Assembly (NCBI GenBank): GCA_964609385.1
Contig: CAZSSM010000037.1
Location: 1 to 64,000, forward strand
Direction of reading: 5' to 3'
Source of the DNA: CAZSSM01 sp964609385
Lineage (GTDB): Bacteria; Planctomycetota; Planctomycetia; Isosphaerales; Isosphaeraceae
Length of the DNA: 64,000 nucleotides
Part shown: positions 8,630-17,269 of the stretch, one piece after another
Position numbering within the stretch: position 1 is the stretch's first letter
Layout: each line of letters starts with the position of its first letter
Translations under genes and position numbers: made by a program
Notes under the pieces: model-generated
Told to the model about the DNA's origin: nothing
Seen by the model: only the letters and a program-made list of their open reading frames with translations
Database searches by the model: none

Positions 8630-9529
8630 TCAAGACCGGGCGAGTTCCTCGGCCTTGGGAGGTGCGAAGCCGAGGGTCCCGATGAGCCCTTGGAGGCTGG
8701 CCTCGTCGAGGTTGCGGGCCTGAATGAGGTCGGCGAGCTTGTCGTGGACGTCGACGATGACCTCAGGCCGGACATCGGGGTCGGAGGTCAGGCAGGTCAT
8801 CAGGAGGATGTTGAGCGGGTCGGGGATCTGGGGGGTGAGCGAGTTGGGCTTGGGGATCTTGCCGCTCTCGCTGAGGCCACGGTTGTCGACCTTGGGCGGC
8901 TGGCCGGTGAGGGCCCAGTACATGGTTGCGGCGAGGCTGTAGAGGTCGGCCTTACGGGAGAGCCGGCCCGACTCGGCTTGCTCGGGGGCGTTGTAGGATT
9001 TCGAGGTGGGTCGCTGATCGCGGTTGTCGACGAGGTTCATGCCGTAGCCGGCGAGCTTGGCGCGACCGGACCGGGTCAGGAGGACGTTGGCCGGCTTGAT
9101 GTCGCCGTGCAGGAGGTTGCGCCGATGGATCTGCGAGAGCGCTGAGGCGAGCTGGTGGTAGATCAGGATCCAGTGGTCGAGGCGGACCTTGGTCGGGTCG
9201 AACTCGGAGATCGCTGCGGCATCGACATATTCCTGGAGGACCTCCGCGCGGGTGATGCGGAACCAGGACCGCTTCAGGCGGATGTCGTGGTAGGTCAACA
9301 GCGAGGGGTGACTGAGCTTGGCCGAGGCCTCGACCATCGCCTGAGCGCGGACGATTCGGGCGTCGTCGTCGGGACTTTGGCGGTGGATGATCCGGAGGAA
9401 GTAGCGGCGGTTGAGGTCGTCCTGATCGCCGATCCGGGCCAGCGACTCGGCCTCGGTGCTCTTGACCAGTTCCTCGATCTTGTAGTTCATTCCCAGCAGC
9501 TTCGGCGCCTTCTTCAGACCCTCGGACAT
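8630..9529 (-). CDS. Protein kinase-like protein, probable pseudokinase
   Basis: A 299-residue protein with a Hanks-type kinase fold. The catalytic-loop motif HGDIKPANVLL is at 141-151 and APEQ at 181-184. Three key features are lost or changed: the glycine-rich loop is unrecognisable, the ATP-binding Lys position reads RYFLRII (Arg for Lys), and the Mg-binding DFG is GYG at 161-163. ATG at 9529 was chosen because AAAGGA lies 8 bases upstream. There is no transmembrane segment, so it should be cytosolic. It most likely binds nucleotide weakly or serves as a scaffold; residual activity cannot be excluded. It stands alone, with no phosphatase or substrate gene next to it. Confidence 0.8.
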   Translation of the reverse strand: MSEGLKKAPKLLGMNYKIEELVKSTEAESLARIGDQDDLNRRYFLRIIHRQSPDDDARIVRAQAMVEASAKLSHPSLLTYHDIRLKRSWFRITRAEVLQEYVDAAAISEFDPTKVRLDHWILIYHQLASALSQIHRRNLLHGDIKPANVLLTRSGRAKLAGYGMNLVDNRDQRPTSKSYNAPEQAESGRLSRKADLYSLAATMYWALTGQPPKVDNRGLSESGKIPKPNSLTPQIPDPLNILLMTCLTSDPDVRPEVIVDVHDKLADLIQARNLDEASLQGLIGTLGFAPPKAEELARS

Positions 9530-9768
9530 CACTCGAGTCCTTTGTATACCGATATGTCTATGATCCGGCACTCCGGATCGGTTAATGATCCCAGAACAGT
9601 CGAGGGCTCCGGGACGCTCCGGCCGAATCCGAAGGATCCGCCTCGCCTTGCGCCCGGTGTCCCCTGTGTTTCAGACGTTCCAGGATATCTCGGCTCACCG
9701 GCGAATACGAGGATCCGATGCGAGCGGAGATCGATTTCGAGGGGCTATGTCATCGATCACGGAGGTTC

Positions 9769-10191
9769 TCACGGGGCCTCATTGCGGATCGTGTGGCCGG
9801 CGGCTCGGAGGGCGTCGAGGGCGGCTCGGCAGTCAGTTTCGGCGATTAGGAGCGAGTCGGTCCGATACGTCGAGAGCACAAAGATGGGGACCTCAATGCG
9901 GGCCAGGGGGGCGGCTAGCGCATCGAGGATGCCGACCAGATTGAAGTCGAGCGGCCCGTCGACTTCCAGGCGACGCCAGCCCCGACGGGCGTCAATCGAT
10001 TCAGGAACGGCTGACTCGTTGCAGACGATCGAGACCTCTTGGGCCGTCCGGGTGATCGAGGCGAACCCATCGCAGGCGTCGAGCCAGGCCGGCGTCGATG
10101 CGCTTGGCTCCAAGCGACAGACCGCCAACCGCTCCGTTGTGAGCGTCAAGGTGAGCCGGATGGAGCGGTCTACAGGTCGCGATGGATTCAT
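9769..10191 (-). CDS. ACT domain-containing protein
   Basis: A 140-residue protein matching the small tandem-ACT family (COG3603-like). The pattern includes LAVCRLEPSA, a central SITRTAQEVSIVCNE, GWRRLEVDGPLDF and the second half IFVLSTYRTDSLLI. ACT domains bind amino acids and regulate enzymes or transcription; the ligand here is unknown. The start is uncertain: ATG at 10191 begins near the conserved region but lacks a clear ribosome binding site, while in-frame ATGs at 10245 and 10260 would add about 20 residues. It lies downstream of the Hpt gene on the same strand and may be co-transcribed with it. Confidence 0.75.
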   Translation of the reverse strand: MNPSRPVDRSIRLTLTLTTERLAVCRLEPSASTPAWLDACDGFASITRTAQEVSIVCNESAVPESIDARRGWRRLEVDGPLDFNLVGILDALAAPLARIEVPIFVLSTYRTDSLLIAETDCRAALDALRAAGHTIRNEAP

Positions 10192-10294
10192 CGAAGGTTG
10201 GAAATATTTGAGAGAAGGAAAGACGTCGATAGAGATTGACGTCATCCGAAACGTCGACATGCGGTCAAGGCGCGGGCCACGGCTCGTAAACGGT

Positions 10295-10618
10295 TCAGGA
10301 GGCCGCGTCGTGGTAGGTGGCGGCGATGACCTGACCGGTCTCGGCGAGGCGGTCGATCGAGGACCAGACACGCTCTTTGACGATGGGCGTGTTGCAGAGG
10401 GCGTCTTCGAGGTCGGCGGCGAACTGAGTAATTTCAGGGAAGCCGTAGCCCGAGCCGGCGCCTCGGAGTTGGTGCGCAATGGTCCGGACCGGAGTCCACC
10501 CTTCCTGTTCGGCATGGTTCTGGATTTGGTGGATTCGATCCATCAGCTCGCCAGCGAACCAGCTCCGCAGTTCCACCATTTCGGGATCGTCTTTCCAGAA
10601 AGCATCCGTGGTCGTCAT
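10295..10618 (-). CDS. Hpt (histidine phosphotransfer) domain protein
   Basis: A 107-residue four-helix phosphotransfer protein. The phospho-accepting His is in AHQLRGAGSGYGF (the canonical form is HxLKGxxxxxG). The rest is helical with no catalytic domain, so it is a stand-alone relay between a hybrid kinase and a response regulator. ATG at 10618 has AGGA 7 bases upstream; the frame stays open far upstream, but that part looks non-coding. It is divergent from a response regulator-GGDEF gene whose receiver domain is a plausible partner, although that pairing is only inferred from position. No sensor kinase is encoded nearby. Confidence 0.85.
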   Translation of the reverse strand: MTTTDAFWKDDPEMVELRSWFAGELMDRIHQIQNHAEQEGWTPVRTIAHQLRGAGSGYGFPEITQFAADLEDALCNTPIVKERVWSSIDRLAETGQVIAATYHDAAS

Positions 10619-11197
10619 CGATCGTTCCTGAGCAAAGAGGGGACTGTGGCCGTCGAAACGACCAGAGAATCGACGTCGATGTTCCAGAAAGGGGCACGCA
10701 GGAGGGGGGATAGGTCGCGATCGAGTGCCCCGATCGTTCGGAGTTTTCAGGACAGTCTCAAGCCTGAGGGCGCCAAAGCGTACCGACAAGAGGCGTTTCA
10801 AACTTTGGTGGGACTCCTGGTGCGTCATCATCCAAAGAGAACCGTATTTCGTGATCGTTGCGTGGTCAACTTCAGCGCTGACGTGAGGCAACACGATTGT
10901 GGTGCGTGGCGGACTGAGCGGTTGGGGATGGCGGGATCGAATTCGGAGTTGACCTAGGCTTGAAGCAAAGGCGACCGGGACCAGCGCTTCGGCCTGAAGG
11001 GCTCCGTCATCGCGCTGTGTTGCCACGCTCGGAGACCTCAGGAACTTCGAGCGATCGCCCAACATTACTCACGATCACGACGGGTTCAGCATCGGTGCGA
11101 TGCGCGTTCCCGTTGGGGACGTCGATGATCCAACCCATCGGATGTCCACGACGTTGTGTTCACCGGTGGGTTTGATCCAGTCAAGGCGACCTTGCTC
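10619..11197. other. Intergenic stretch between divergent signalling genes
   Basis: About 580 bases that should contain promoters for the Hpt gene (leftward) and the GGDEF gene (rightward). Open frames here show no motifs. No clear promoter or operator could be assigned. Confidence 0.4.
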
Positions 11198-12196
11198 ATG
11201 CTGCGTCACGCGATCGAACCGATGCCCCGGATCCTGCTGATCGACGACTCGGAGTTTGATCGACGGCTGCTCCGTCATCGTCTCGGTCGCGAGGGGGGCG
11301 AGCTTTTCGAGGCACCCAATGGTCGGACCGGCATAACGCTCTGCCAGAGCGAGCGCCCCGACCTGGTCCTGCTCGACCTACATCTGCCCGACTGGGACGG
11401 CTTCGAAGTGCTCCGCCAGCTCAAGGATCGGTCTGACCTGCACAACATCCCGGTGATCTTCCTCTCGGCCACGGGTAAGACCGAGCAGCGGGCCCGGGGC
11501 CTGGACCTCGGCGCCGTCGATTTCATCAGCAAGCCCTTCGACGATGTGGAACTCCGCGCTCGAGTCCGCGCGGCGCTGCGGACCAAGCGGCTCCAGGATA
11601 TGTTGGAACAGCGCGCACATTTGGATGGTCTGACCGGACTAAGCAACCGTCATGCCCTCAATGACCACTTGGAACGTGAGTGGTCGCGATGCGATCGATT
11701 GGGCCAAGCGGTCTCGGTAATCCTGGGCGACCTCGATCGGTTCAAACTGATCAACGACCGTTACGGTCATGCCAGCGGCGACATCGTGCTAAGCGAGGCG
11801 GCCGATCGGCTCCGACAATCGGTCCGCGAGAGCGACTTCCCCGCCCGTTACGGGGGCGAGGAGTTCGTGGTCGTGGCCGCCGACAGCGACCTTCAGGGCG
11901 CCTTGGCGATCGCCGAACGGTTCCGGACTGCCGTAGCCGAACACCCCTTCAATCTAGGCCCGATCCAGATCGAGGTGACCGTCAGCCTCGGTGTGGCGAT
12001 CGGCCATCCGCCCCAGGACCAACCCGACGTCCTCATGGAGCACGCCGATCAAGCGCTCTACTGGGCCAAGGGGACCGGGCGCAACCGCGTCTGCCTCTGG
12101 AACGATGGCGCCGTCCATCATCCCTCGCCGATCGAGGACTTCCGCCTCGAAGCGGTTCGATCCGACGGGACCAATCTCCGGATCGCCAGCCTCTAA
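11198..12196 (+). CDS. Response regulator with GGDEF diguanylate cyclase domain
   Basis: A protein of about 332 residues that makes cyclic di-GMP when its receiver is phosphorylated (PleD/WspR-type layout). The receiver has the acidic pocket ILLIDDSEFD, the phospho-acceptor Asp in LVLLDLHLPDWDG and the conserved Lys in FISKPFDD. The cyclase has LDGLTGLSNRHAL, GDLDRFKLINDRYGH and the active-site RYGGEEF, so it should be active. An RxxD inhibitory site (RESD) lies just before the active site. ATG at 11198 or 11222 could be the start; neither has an ideal ribosome binding site. The divergent Hpt gene is a likely phospho-donor partner. Confidence 0.9.
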   Translation: MLRHAIEPMPRILLIDDSEFDRRLLRHRLGREGGELFEAPNGRTGITLCQSERPDLVLLDLHLPDWDGFEVLRQLKDRSDLHNIPVIFLSATGKTEQRARGLDLGAVDFISKPFDDVELRARVRAALRTKRLQDMLEQRAHLDGLTGLSNRHALNDHLEREWSRCDRLGQAVSVILGDLDRFKLINDRYGHASGDIVLSEAADRLRQSVRESDFPARYGGEEFVVVAADSDLQGALAIAERFRTAVAEHPFNLGPIQIEVTVSLGVAIGHPPQDQPDVLMEHADQALYWAKGTGRNRVCLWNDGAVHHPSPIEDFRLEAVRSDGTNLRIASL

Positions 12197-12253
12197 CGAT
12201 CGCCGATTGATCGGATCTCCGAGACATGTTGTGGATTGGGTATCGCGAAGGGA

Positions 12254-13249
12254 TCAAGGGATTTCAACGACGACCTTACCATGAAGGGTGCCGGCGGCGT
12301 GGAGGGTGTTCTGCTCCAGCAGCGCCTGGGCTTGCGCGGTCTGTTCCAAGGGAAAGGTTTGTCCGATGAGCGGCTTGAGCTGTCCGGATGCGGCCCAGTC
12401 GTTGATCTGTTCGGCGGCGCGGGCCTGCTCGGAGGGGCTGGCGTTGAACATAGCGAAGCCCATCAGGGAACAGTCGCGGGTATAGAACGCGCCCAGGGGT
12501 AAAGAAGGCTTGGCGGTGCGTCCGGCCATTAGGATCATGCGCCCGAACTTGGCCAGCAGGGGGATGGAGACCTCCAAGTCCGGCTCGCGTTGGGTCTCGA
12601 ACCAGAGGTCGATGCCGTCGGGGGCGAATTCGCGGAGCTTTCCGGAGACGTCGTCAGACTTGTAATTGAGGGCCAGGTCGGCGCCCCGTTGCCGGCAGAG
12701 GTCGAGGCGCTCGGGGCTACCGGCGGTGGTCGCCACGCGGGCGCCGATAGCCTTGGCCATTGGGATGACCATTGAACCGACACCGCCAGAGCCGCCGGCT
12801 ACATAGACCGTCTGGCCTTCGCGAAGTCCTCCCGTACGGAACAGGCCGAGATGGGCCGTGATTCCGACCAAGGCCATGGCGGCCGCATCGGCATCGGTGA
12901 GCGATTCGGGGGTCGGGTAGAGCCAGTGTTCGTCGACAACGGCCAACTCGGCGGTCGTCCCTTGGCGGCCCAGCAAGCCCTGGTTCGAGCCCCAAACCCG
13001 GTCGCCAACCTGATATCGGCCCGCGCCCGGCCCGACCGACTCGACCGTACCGGCCAGGTCGCAACCGACCACGTAGGGCATCGGTAACGGCATCGCGACT
13101 GCGCCCGATCTCAAATACAGGTCGATCGGGTTGAACGACGTTGCACGGACTCGGACCCGGACCTGGCCCGGCCCGACTTCGGGATCGGGACGCTCGCCCA
13201 CCACGATCGACTCGACCGGACCGGTTTCCTCAATGTAGGCCGCACGCAT
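12254..13249 (-). CDS. Zinc-independent MDR dehydrogenase, NADPH:quinone reductase type
   Basis: A 331-residue medium-chain dehydrogenase/reductase. The N-terminal GroES-like part has SFNPIDLYLRSG and GCDLAGTVESVGPGAG, and the Rossmann domain has VYVAGGSGGVGSMVIPMAKA, a typical nucleotide-binding loop. The catalytic and structural zinc ligands of alcohol dehydrogenases are absent, which fits the quinone oxidoreductase branch. It probably reduces quinones or enones with NADPH in the cytosol. ATG at 13249 follows GAGGAG at a spacing of 9 bases. It converges on the GGDEF gene and is not in an obvious operon. Confidence 0.9.
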   Translation of the reverse strand: MRAAYIEETGPVESIVVGERPDPEVGPGQVRVRVRATSFNPIDLYLRSGAVAMPLPMPYVVGCDLAGTVESVGPGAGRYQVGDRVWGSNQGLLGRQGTTAELAVVDEHWLYPTPESLTDADAAAMALVGITAHLGLFRTGGLREGQTVYVAGGSGGVGSMVIPMAKAIGARVATTAGSPERLDLCRQRGADLALNYKSDDVSGKLREFAPDGIDLWFETQREPDLEVSIPLLAKFGRMILMAGRTAKPSLPLGAFYTRDCSLMGFAMFNASPSEQARAAEQINDWAASGQLKPLIGQTFPLEQTAQAQALLEQNTLHAAGTLHGKVVVEIP

Positions 13250-13417
13250 CGGAGAGGCTCCTCAACGGTTCTATTCGCGCTTGGACGATCGGCCGTTCCA
13301 CCCCGTGCGGCGACCGACCGCGACACCAACCAACGCCCTCGATCATACGCTTGCCCCGCGTCGGCCGACATCTCTTGGGCCTGGGTCGAACGAAGAAGAC
13401 AGGTAAGCCTTCAAAGC

Positions 13418-14053
13418 TTAAATATGGGCGAAAAGTTCTGAAACGTTGAGCGTGAATCCCGGGAGGACTTTTCCTCCGTCGAGGCGTTCGGCCTTGTGAA
13501 GGGTGACGACAGCGTCGAGGCTGCTTGCGGCCTCGACGGTTCGGTTCTCGGGGTCGACGACCCAGACCAGGCGGGTTCCAGCCTGGAAGTATTCGCGACG
13601 CTTGCGTTGGATCTCCCCGGGTCGATTGCTGGGACTGAGGACCTCAACGGCCAAGTCGGGGACGAGTTCGGGGATTGGCTCGGATGGGACGGTGCGGTCG
13701 GGGAGTTTGTCCCAGACGACGAAGCTGATGTCGGGGATCCGGACGAGATCATCAGCGATTCTCAAAGGGCCATCGGGGCCGAAGAGGAACCCAATCGGAT
13801 TCCGCAGTAAATAAGCGTTCAGATAATAGACAAGCATCATCGCGACGTGTGAGGCTCGTCCACCCATGACCTTCTCCACCAGGACGCCGTCGACGAGTTC
13901 GCAGAGGATCTTGTGTCGATCGTGGAGTTCGATGATGTCGCGGGTCCCAGCGGGTCGTCCACGGGTGATCCGGACGCGTGTCGGTTCGACGTCCCCGAGG
14001 TCTTCCAAAAGGCCTGTAATCGTCCGGGTTGATTCGGTTGTTGCGGTTGCCAT
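13418..14053 (-). CDS. Uma2-family PD-(D/E)XK nuclease-like protein, copy 1
   Basis: A 211-residue Uma2 (DUF820) protein. The restriction-endonuclease-like core is visible as IPDISFV, then PDLAVEVLSPSNR, then EYFQAGTRLVWVVDPENR. Uma2 proteins are greatly expanded in planctomycetes and cyanobacteria, and their biological role is not established. ATG at 14053 is preferred to one at 14089 by alignment with copy 2. A central block is almost identical in DNA to the upstream copy, while the N- and C-terminal ends differ, which points to gene conversion or recent partial duplication. The gene lies directly behind copy 2 on the same strand, about 50 bases apart. Confidence 0.85.
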   Translation of the reverse strand: MATATTESTRTITGLLEDLGDVEPTRVRITRGRPAGTRDIIELHDRHKILCELVDGVLVEKVMGGRASHVAMMLVYYLNAYLLRNPIGFLFGPDGPLRIADDLVRIPDISFVVWDKLPDRTVPSEPIPELVPDLAVEVLSPSNRPGEIQRKRREYFQAGTRLVWVVDPENRTVEAASSLDAVVTLHKAERLDGGKVLPGFTLNVSELFAHI

Positions 14054-14624
14054 CGTCGTGCCATCCCCCTTCCGTTGTGAATCAATCACTGTTTCTTTGA
14101 TAGAAATTTAAATGTTGATGAATAAATCGGACACGGCGATTGAAAACTCCGGGAGGATTTCTCCTCCGTCGAGGCGTTCGGCCTTGTGAAGGGTGACGAC
14201 GGCGTCGAGGCTGCTCGCGACCTCGACGGTTCGGTTCTCGGGGTCGACGACCCAGACCAGGCGGGTTCCAGCCTGGAAGTATTCGCGACGCTTGCGTTGG
14301 ATCTCCCCGGGTCGATTGCTGGGACTGAGGACCTCAACGGCCAAGTCGGGGACGAGTTCGGGGATTGGCTCGGATGGGACGGTGCGGTCGGGGAGTTTGT
14401 CCCAGACGACGAAGCTGATGTCGGGGATCCGGACGAGATCATCAGCGATTCTCAAAGGGCCATCGGGGCCGAAGAGGAACCCAATCGGATTCCGCAGTAA
14501 ATAAGCGTTCAGATAATAGACAAGCATCATCGCGACGTGTGAGGCTCGTCCACCCATGACCTTCTCCACCAGGACGCCGTCGACGAGTTCGCAGAGGATC
14601 TTGTGTCGATCGTGGAGTTCGATG
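13470..14624 (-). repeat. Near-identical direct repeat in the tandem Uma2 genes
   Basis: The blocks at about 13470-13934 and 14160-14624 match at an offset of 690 bases. By eye, differences are confined to the left end near 13511-13532 and the remaining 400 or so bases are identical, including synonymous sites. Similarity breaks sharply at both ends. Confidence 0.85.
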
Positions 14625-14743
14625 ACATCCTGGAGACCAGCGGGTCGCCCGCAGGTGATCCGGACGCGTGTCGGTTCGACGTCCCCGAGATCCTCCAGGA
14701 GTTGGGTTAGGGTCCGGATCGTTTCGGCCGAGACGGTCGCCAT
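14108..14743 (-). CDS. Uma2-family PD-(D/E)XK nuclease-like protein, copy 2
   Basis: A 211-residue protein that differs from copy 1 mainly in the first 35 and last 15 residues. The same core motifs are present: IPDISFV, LAVEVLSPSNR and EYFQAGTRLVWVVDP. ATG at 14743 has GGAGG 8 bases upstream; an in-frame ATG at 14758 is less well placed. It is first of the tandem pair and likely shares a transcript with copy 1. The function is unknown beyond the nuclease-like fold. Confidence 0.85.
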   Translation of the reverse strand: MATVSAETIRTLTQLLEDLGDVEPTRVRITCGRPAGLQDVIELHDRHKILCELVDGVLVEKVMGGRASHVAMMLVYYLNAYLLRNPIGFLFGPDGPLRIADDLVRIPDISFVVWDKLPDRTVPSEPIPELVPDLAVEVLSPSNRPGEIQRKRREYFQAGTRLVWVVDPENRTVEVASSLDAVVTLHKAERLDGGEILPEFSIAVSDLFINI

Positions 14744-14819
14744 CGGAGGGGCCTCCATGGTGGGCTGGGGCGAATCCAAGATTCCGGGCTGTTCGGAAGA
14801 CGGCGCCTTGTCTCGGGGA

Positions 14820-15170
14820 TCATGCGGGGACCTGGATCTGGATCTCGTCGCCTTCGACGCGGACTGGATAGGTGGTCACGCGGATTCGAGGGTTGGCCAG
14901 GTAGCAGCCGCTCTCCAGGCTCATCATCCAGCCGTGCCAGGTGCAGGTGACGGTACCTTGGTGGACGATCCCATCGCTGAGCGGGATGCCCTTATGGGGG
15001 CAGGCGTCGTCGATGGCGAAGTAGCGGTCGCCGTCGCGGAACAGGGCGATGTCGCGGTCGGCGAGTTGGACGGGTCGTCCCTCGCCATCCTTGAGATCGC
15101 CGATCCGCGCGACGGTCTGGAACGGGCGCGGGTCGGTCGACTCGTTGGGGTTGGTCGTTTCGATGGTCAT
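14820..15170 (-). CDS. Rieske [2Fe-2S] ferredoxin, NirD-like
   Basis: A 116-residue small Rieske protein. The cluster ligands are in CPHKG and CTWHGW, the classic C-x-H ... C-x-x-H pair, with a ligand spacing typical of soluble Rieske ferredoxins and nitrite reductase small subunits. There is no oxygenase domain or export signal, so it probably acts as a cytosolic electron carrier or as a small subunit of an unlinked reductase. ATG at 15170 starts just before the recognisable fold; a start at 15188 is possible. No partner reductase is adjacent. Confidence 0.88.
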   Translation of the reverse strand: MTIETTNPNESTDPRPFQTVARIGDLKDGEGRPVQLADRDIALFRDGDRYFAIDDACPHKGIPLSDGIVHQGTVTCTWHGWMMSLESGCYLANPRIRVTTYPVRVEGDEIQIQVPA

Positions 15171-15412
15171 CGGGGGGCGCTCCGGCATACGATCAGGCGT
15201 GACGTAGGGCGTCGGTTGGTCATCGTTCAGGTTGAGCCATGTGGGGACCGCGTGAATCGATCGCGTTGCGGCTCCCAGATCGATCTGTTGGTGTCGTACG
15301 GTCCGTATCAAGTGTGGTGTTATTGTAAGCCTCGGGTCGGCCGGACCCAGGGCGGCGGCCCGATCGATCGTTGCGGTCTGGATCCCTCAACTTGGCAGGA
15401 GTTTCCGCGTTG

Positions 15413-16324
15413 ATGAGTCACGAATCACCCGGATCCGGCCCCGATCATCGAGACGACCTGGCCGAGGCCGCGTCGAGAGGCTCGGTCGACCACCTCGATG
15501 CGTTGGGTCCGAGCGCCAGCGTGGAGGTGCTTCCCGAGGCGACCGTCGACCGCCGATTGGCTCGGATCGAGATGGCCGGCGAGGAGGTGGCCCTGGGCTG
15601 GGCGCCCAAGCCGCATCAACCCTTGGCTCCCGAGGTCCGCTACCTGCACATTTCCCGGACGATTCACGAACTGATCACCGACCGCAACCGCTCCGTCGGG
15701 ATCTTCCTGTTCGTCGGCTCGGTTCTCATCGGTGCCTGCAGCGGCCTGCTCAACGTGCCCGAGGCCGTCTCAGCGTTCGTGCCGCTACGCACCATCCAGC
15801 TCTGGTGCTTGCCGGTAACATTTGCCGTGCTGGGTGTCATCGGCGTCTTCAACAGCCTCATCCTGATTCGAGCCCGGGTCGGCCTGCTCTACGAGGTGGC
15901 CAAGATGAACGCGATCCTGGGCTTGCCCGCACCTCGGGTCAATCGGGTCAGTCCACTCTCGATCTTCTTCCTGATGCACCTGCTGGTGGTCCTCTTGGGC
16001 GGGCTCTCCGCCGGCCTGGGCTTGGCCCTGACCCTCAGCCGGGAGGTCCTTTCCCTAATCCAACTCGATCAGCTTGCAGCGTTGCCGTCGGTTGCCGGTC
16101 TGGTCCTGGCCGCGCTCTACGTCTTGGCCTTCCAGACGATTTACACCATCATGGTCCGACGCGCCAGTACCAAGGCAGCCGCCTCGGCCGCTCCCAACGA
16201 GGTGGAGCTGCGAGGACGGCCGCGTCCGGAACCTTCCGCAAGTCAGCGGACTGATCACCAAAGGCCGACCGATCTGAGCCGCAACTCCCCCGGGCGATCT
16301 GAGTCGATCCCAACATCCGAGTGA
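15413..16324 (+). CDS. Membrane protein of unknown function, four predicted helices
   Basis: A 303-residue protein not recognised as a known family. The N-terminal 90 residues are polar and probably cytosolic. Four hydrophobic segments follow: IFLFVGSVLIGACSGLL, LWCLPVTFAVLGVIGVF, IFFLMHLLVVLLGGLSAGLG and VAGLVLAALYVLAFQTIYTI, with an Arg/Pro-rich tail. ATG at 15413 has AGGAG 11 bases upstream. It is followed 15 bases later by the LOG-family gene, so the two may form a short operon. No catalytic motif is visible. Confidence 0.7.
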   Translation: MSHESPGSGPDHRDDLAEAASRGSVDHLDALGPSASVEVLPEATVDRRLARIEMAGEEVALGWAPKPHQPLAPEVRYLHISRTIHELITDRNRSVGIFLFVGSVLIGACSGLLNVPEAVSAFVPLRTIQLWCLPVTFAVLGVIGVFNSLILIRARVGLLYEVAKMNAILGLPAPRVNRVSPLSIFFLMHLLVVLLGGLSAGLGLALTLSREVLSLIQLDQLAALPSVAGLVLAALYVLAFQTIYTIMVRRASTKAAASAAPNEVELRGRPRPEPSASQRTDHQRPTDLSRNSPGRSESIPTSE

Positions 16325-16339
16325 CTTCAAGCAAACATC

Positions 16340-17023
16340 ATGAGTTCCACGTCCGAGTCTCCAGAGCCCGCGTTCGAGCCCGAACCGATCCCCAAAATCG
16401 GGCGGTCGCCTGCCTTGGCTTCGCTACCGGTGGACCCAACTGGAGCGCCCCGACGCGCCGTCTGCGTCTTCTGCGGGAGTCGCCTCGGCCACGAGCCACG
16501 GTATCGCGAACTGGCCGAGCATGTCGGTTGCGCGATCGCCCAGCGCGGTCTAAACCTGATCTATGGCGGCGGGCGCGTCGGTCTCATGGGCGTCGTAGCC
16601 GACGCGGCCTTAGAGGCCGGTGGCCCCGTCGTCGGTGTCATTCCGCGGTTCATGGATCGCGTCGAGATCGCCCACCACGGCCTGACCGACCTGCAGATCG
16701 TGCCCGACATGCATCGACGCAAGGCGTTGTTGGTCCAGCAGGCCGATGCGGTCCTGACCCTGCCCGGCGGGATCGGCACCTTCGAAGAGTTCTTTGAGGT
16801 GCTCAGTTGGATCCAATTGGGCCTCTACGACCATCCACTGGGCCTGCTCAACCGGGACGGCTTCTTCGACCCGCTCTTGGAGTTGATCGATCACGGCGAG
16901 CGGGCCGGCTTCATCCGTCCGCAGACCGGATCGCGGTTGATCGTGGAGGATCAGCCCGAGCCGATCCTGGACCGTCTGCTGGCGGCGATGCCCGCGCTGG
17001 AGCCGACCGCCCCGGAACCTTGA
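16340..17023 (+). CDS. LOG-family (TIGR00730) nucleotide phosphoribohydrolase-like protein
   Basis: A 227-residue protein with a Rossmann-like LOG fold. Family signatures are CVFCGSRLGHEPRY, YGGGRVGLMGVVADAAL and the active-site PGGIGTFEEFFE. Members cleave the N-glycosidic bond of nucleoside monophosphates (the cytokinin-activating reaction in plants and some bacteria). The first 40 residues are Pro/Glu-rich and not conserved. The start at 16340 has no strong ribosome binding site, and translation may depend on the gene just upstream. Confidence 0.9.
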   Translation: MSSTSESPEPAFEPEPIPKIGRSPALASLPVDPTGAPRRAVCVFCGSRLGHEPRYRELAEHVGCAIAQRGLNLIYGGGRVGLMGVVADAALEAGGPVVGVIPRFMDRVEIAHHGLTDLQIVPDMHRRKALLVQQADAVLTLPGGIGTFEEFFEVLSWIQLGLYDHPLGLLNRDGFFDPLLELIDHGERAGFIRPQTGSRLIVEDQPEPILDRLLAAMPALEPTAPEP

Positions 17024-17269
17024 CGGACCTTCGTGTCGTCTCGTCAGGCGTCGGACCGCATGGGGTCGTGTCGCCTCAGGCCAATCCGGTCCGGTCGGGA
17101 GTCGTTTCGGGAAAAAATGCCGCTTGATCCGCACGACGATTGCCGAAGATGATGTGCGAGTGCTGGGCGGGTCGATTGCCGATCCGCTCGGACTCGCAGG
17201 CCCTTCCGAAAGTCCGGTCTCCGCCTCGAGTTCGGGGCCTGATGGCCGACAGGAGAGGACCGCTCGACC

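Noticed and set aside
9155..10957. A 600-residue open frame on the plus strand
   Set aside because: It covers the pseudokinase, ACT and Hpt genes in antisense and shows no domain. The minus-strand genes have clear motifs.
10619..11065. N-terminal extension of the Hpt gene
   Set aside because: The extension has no recognisable sequence, and a ribosome binding site supports ATG at 10618.
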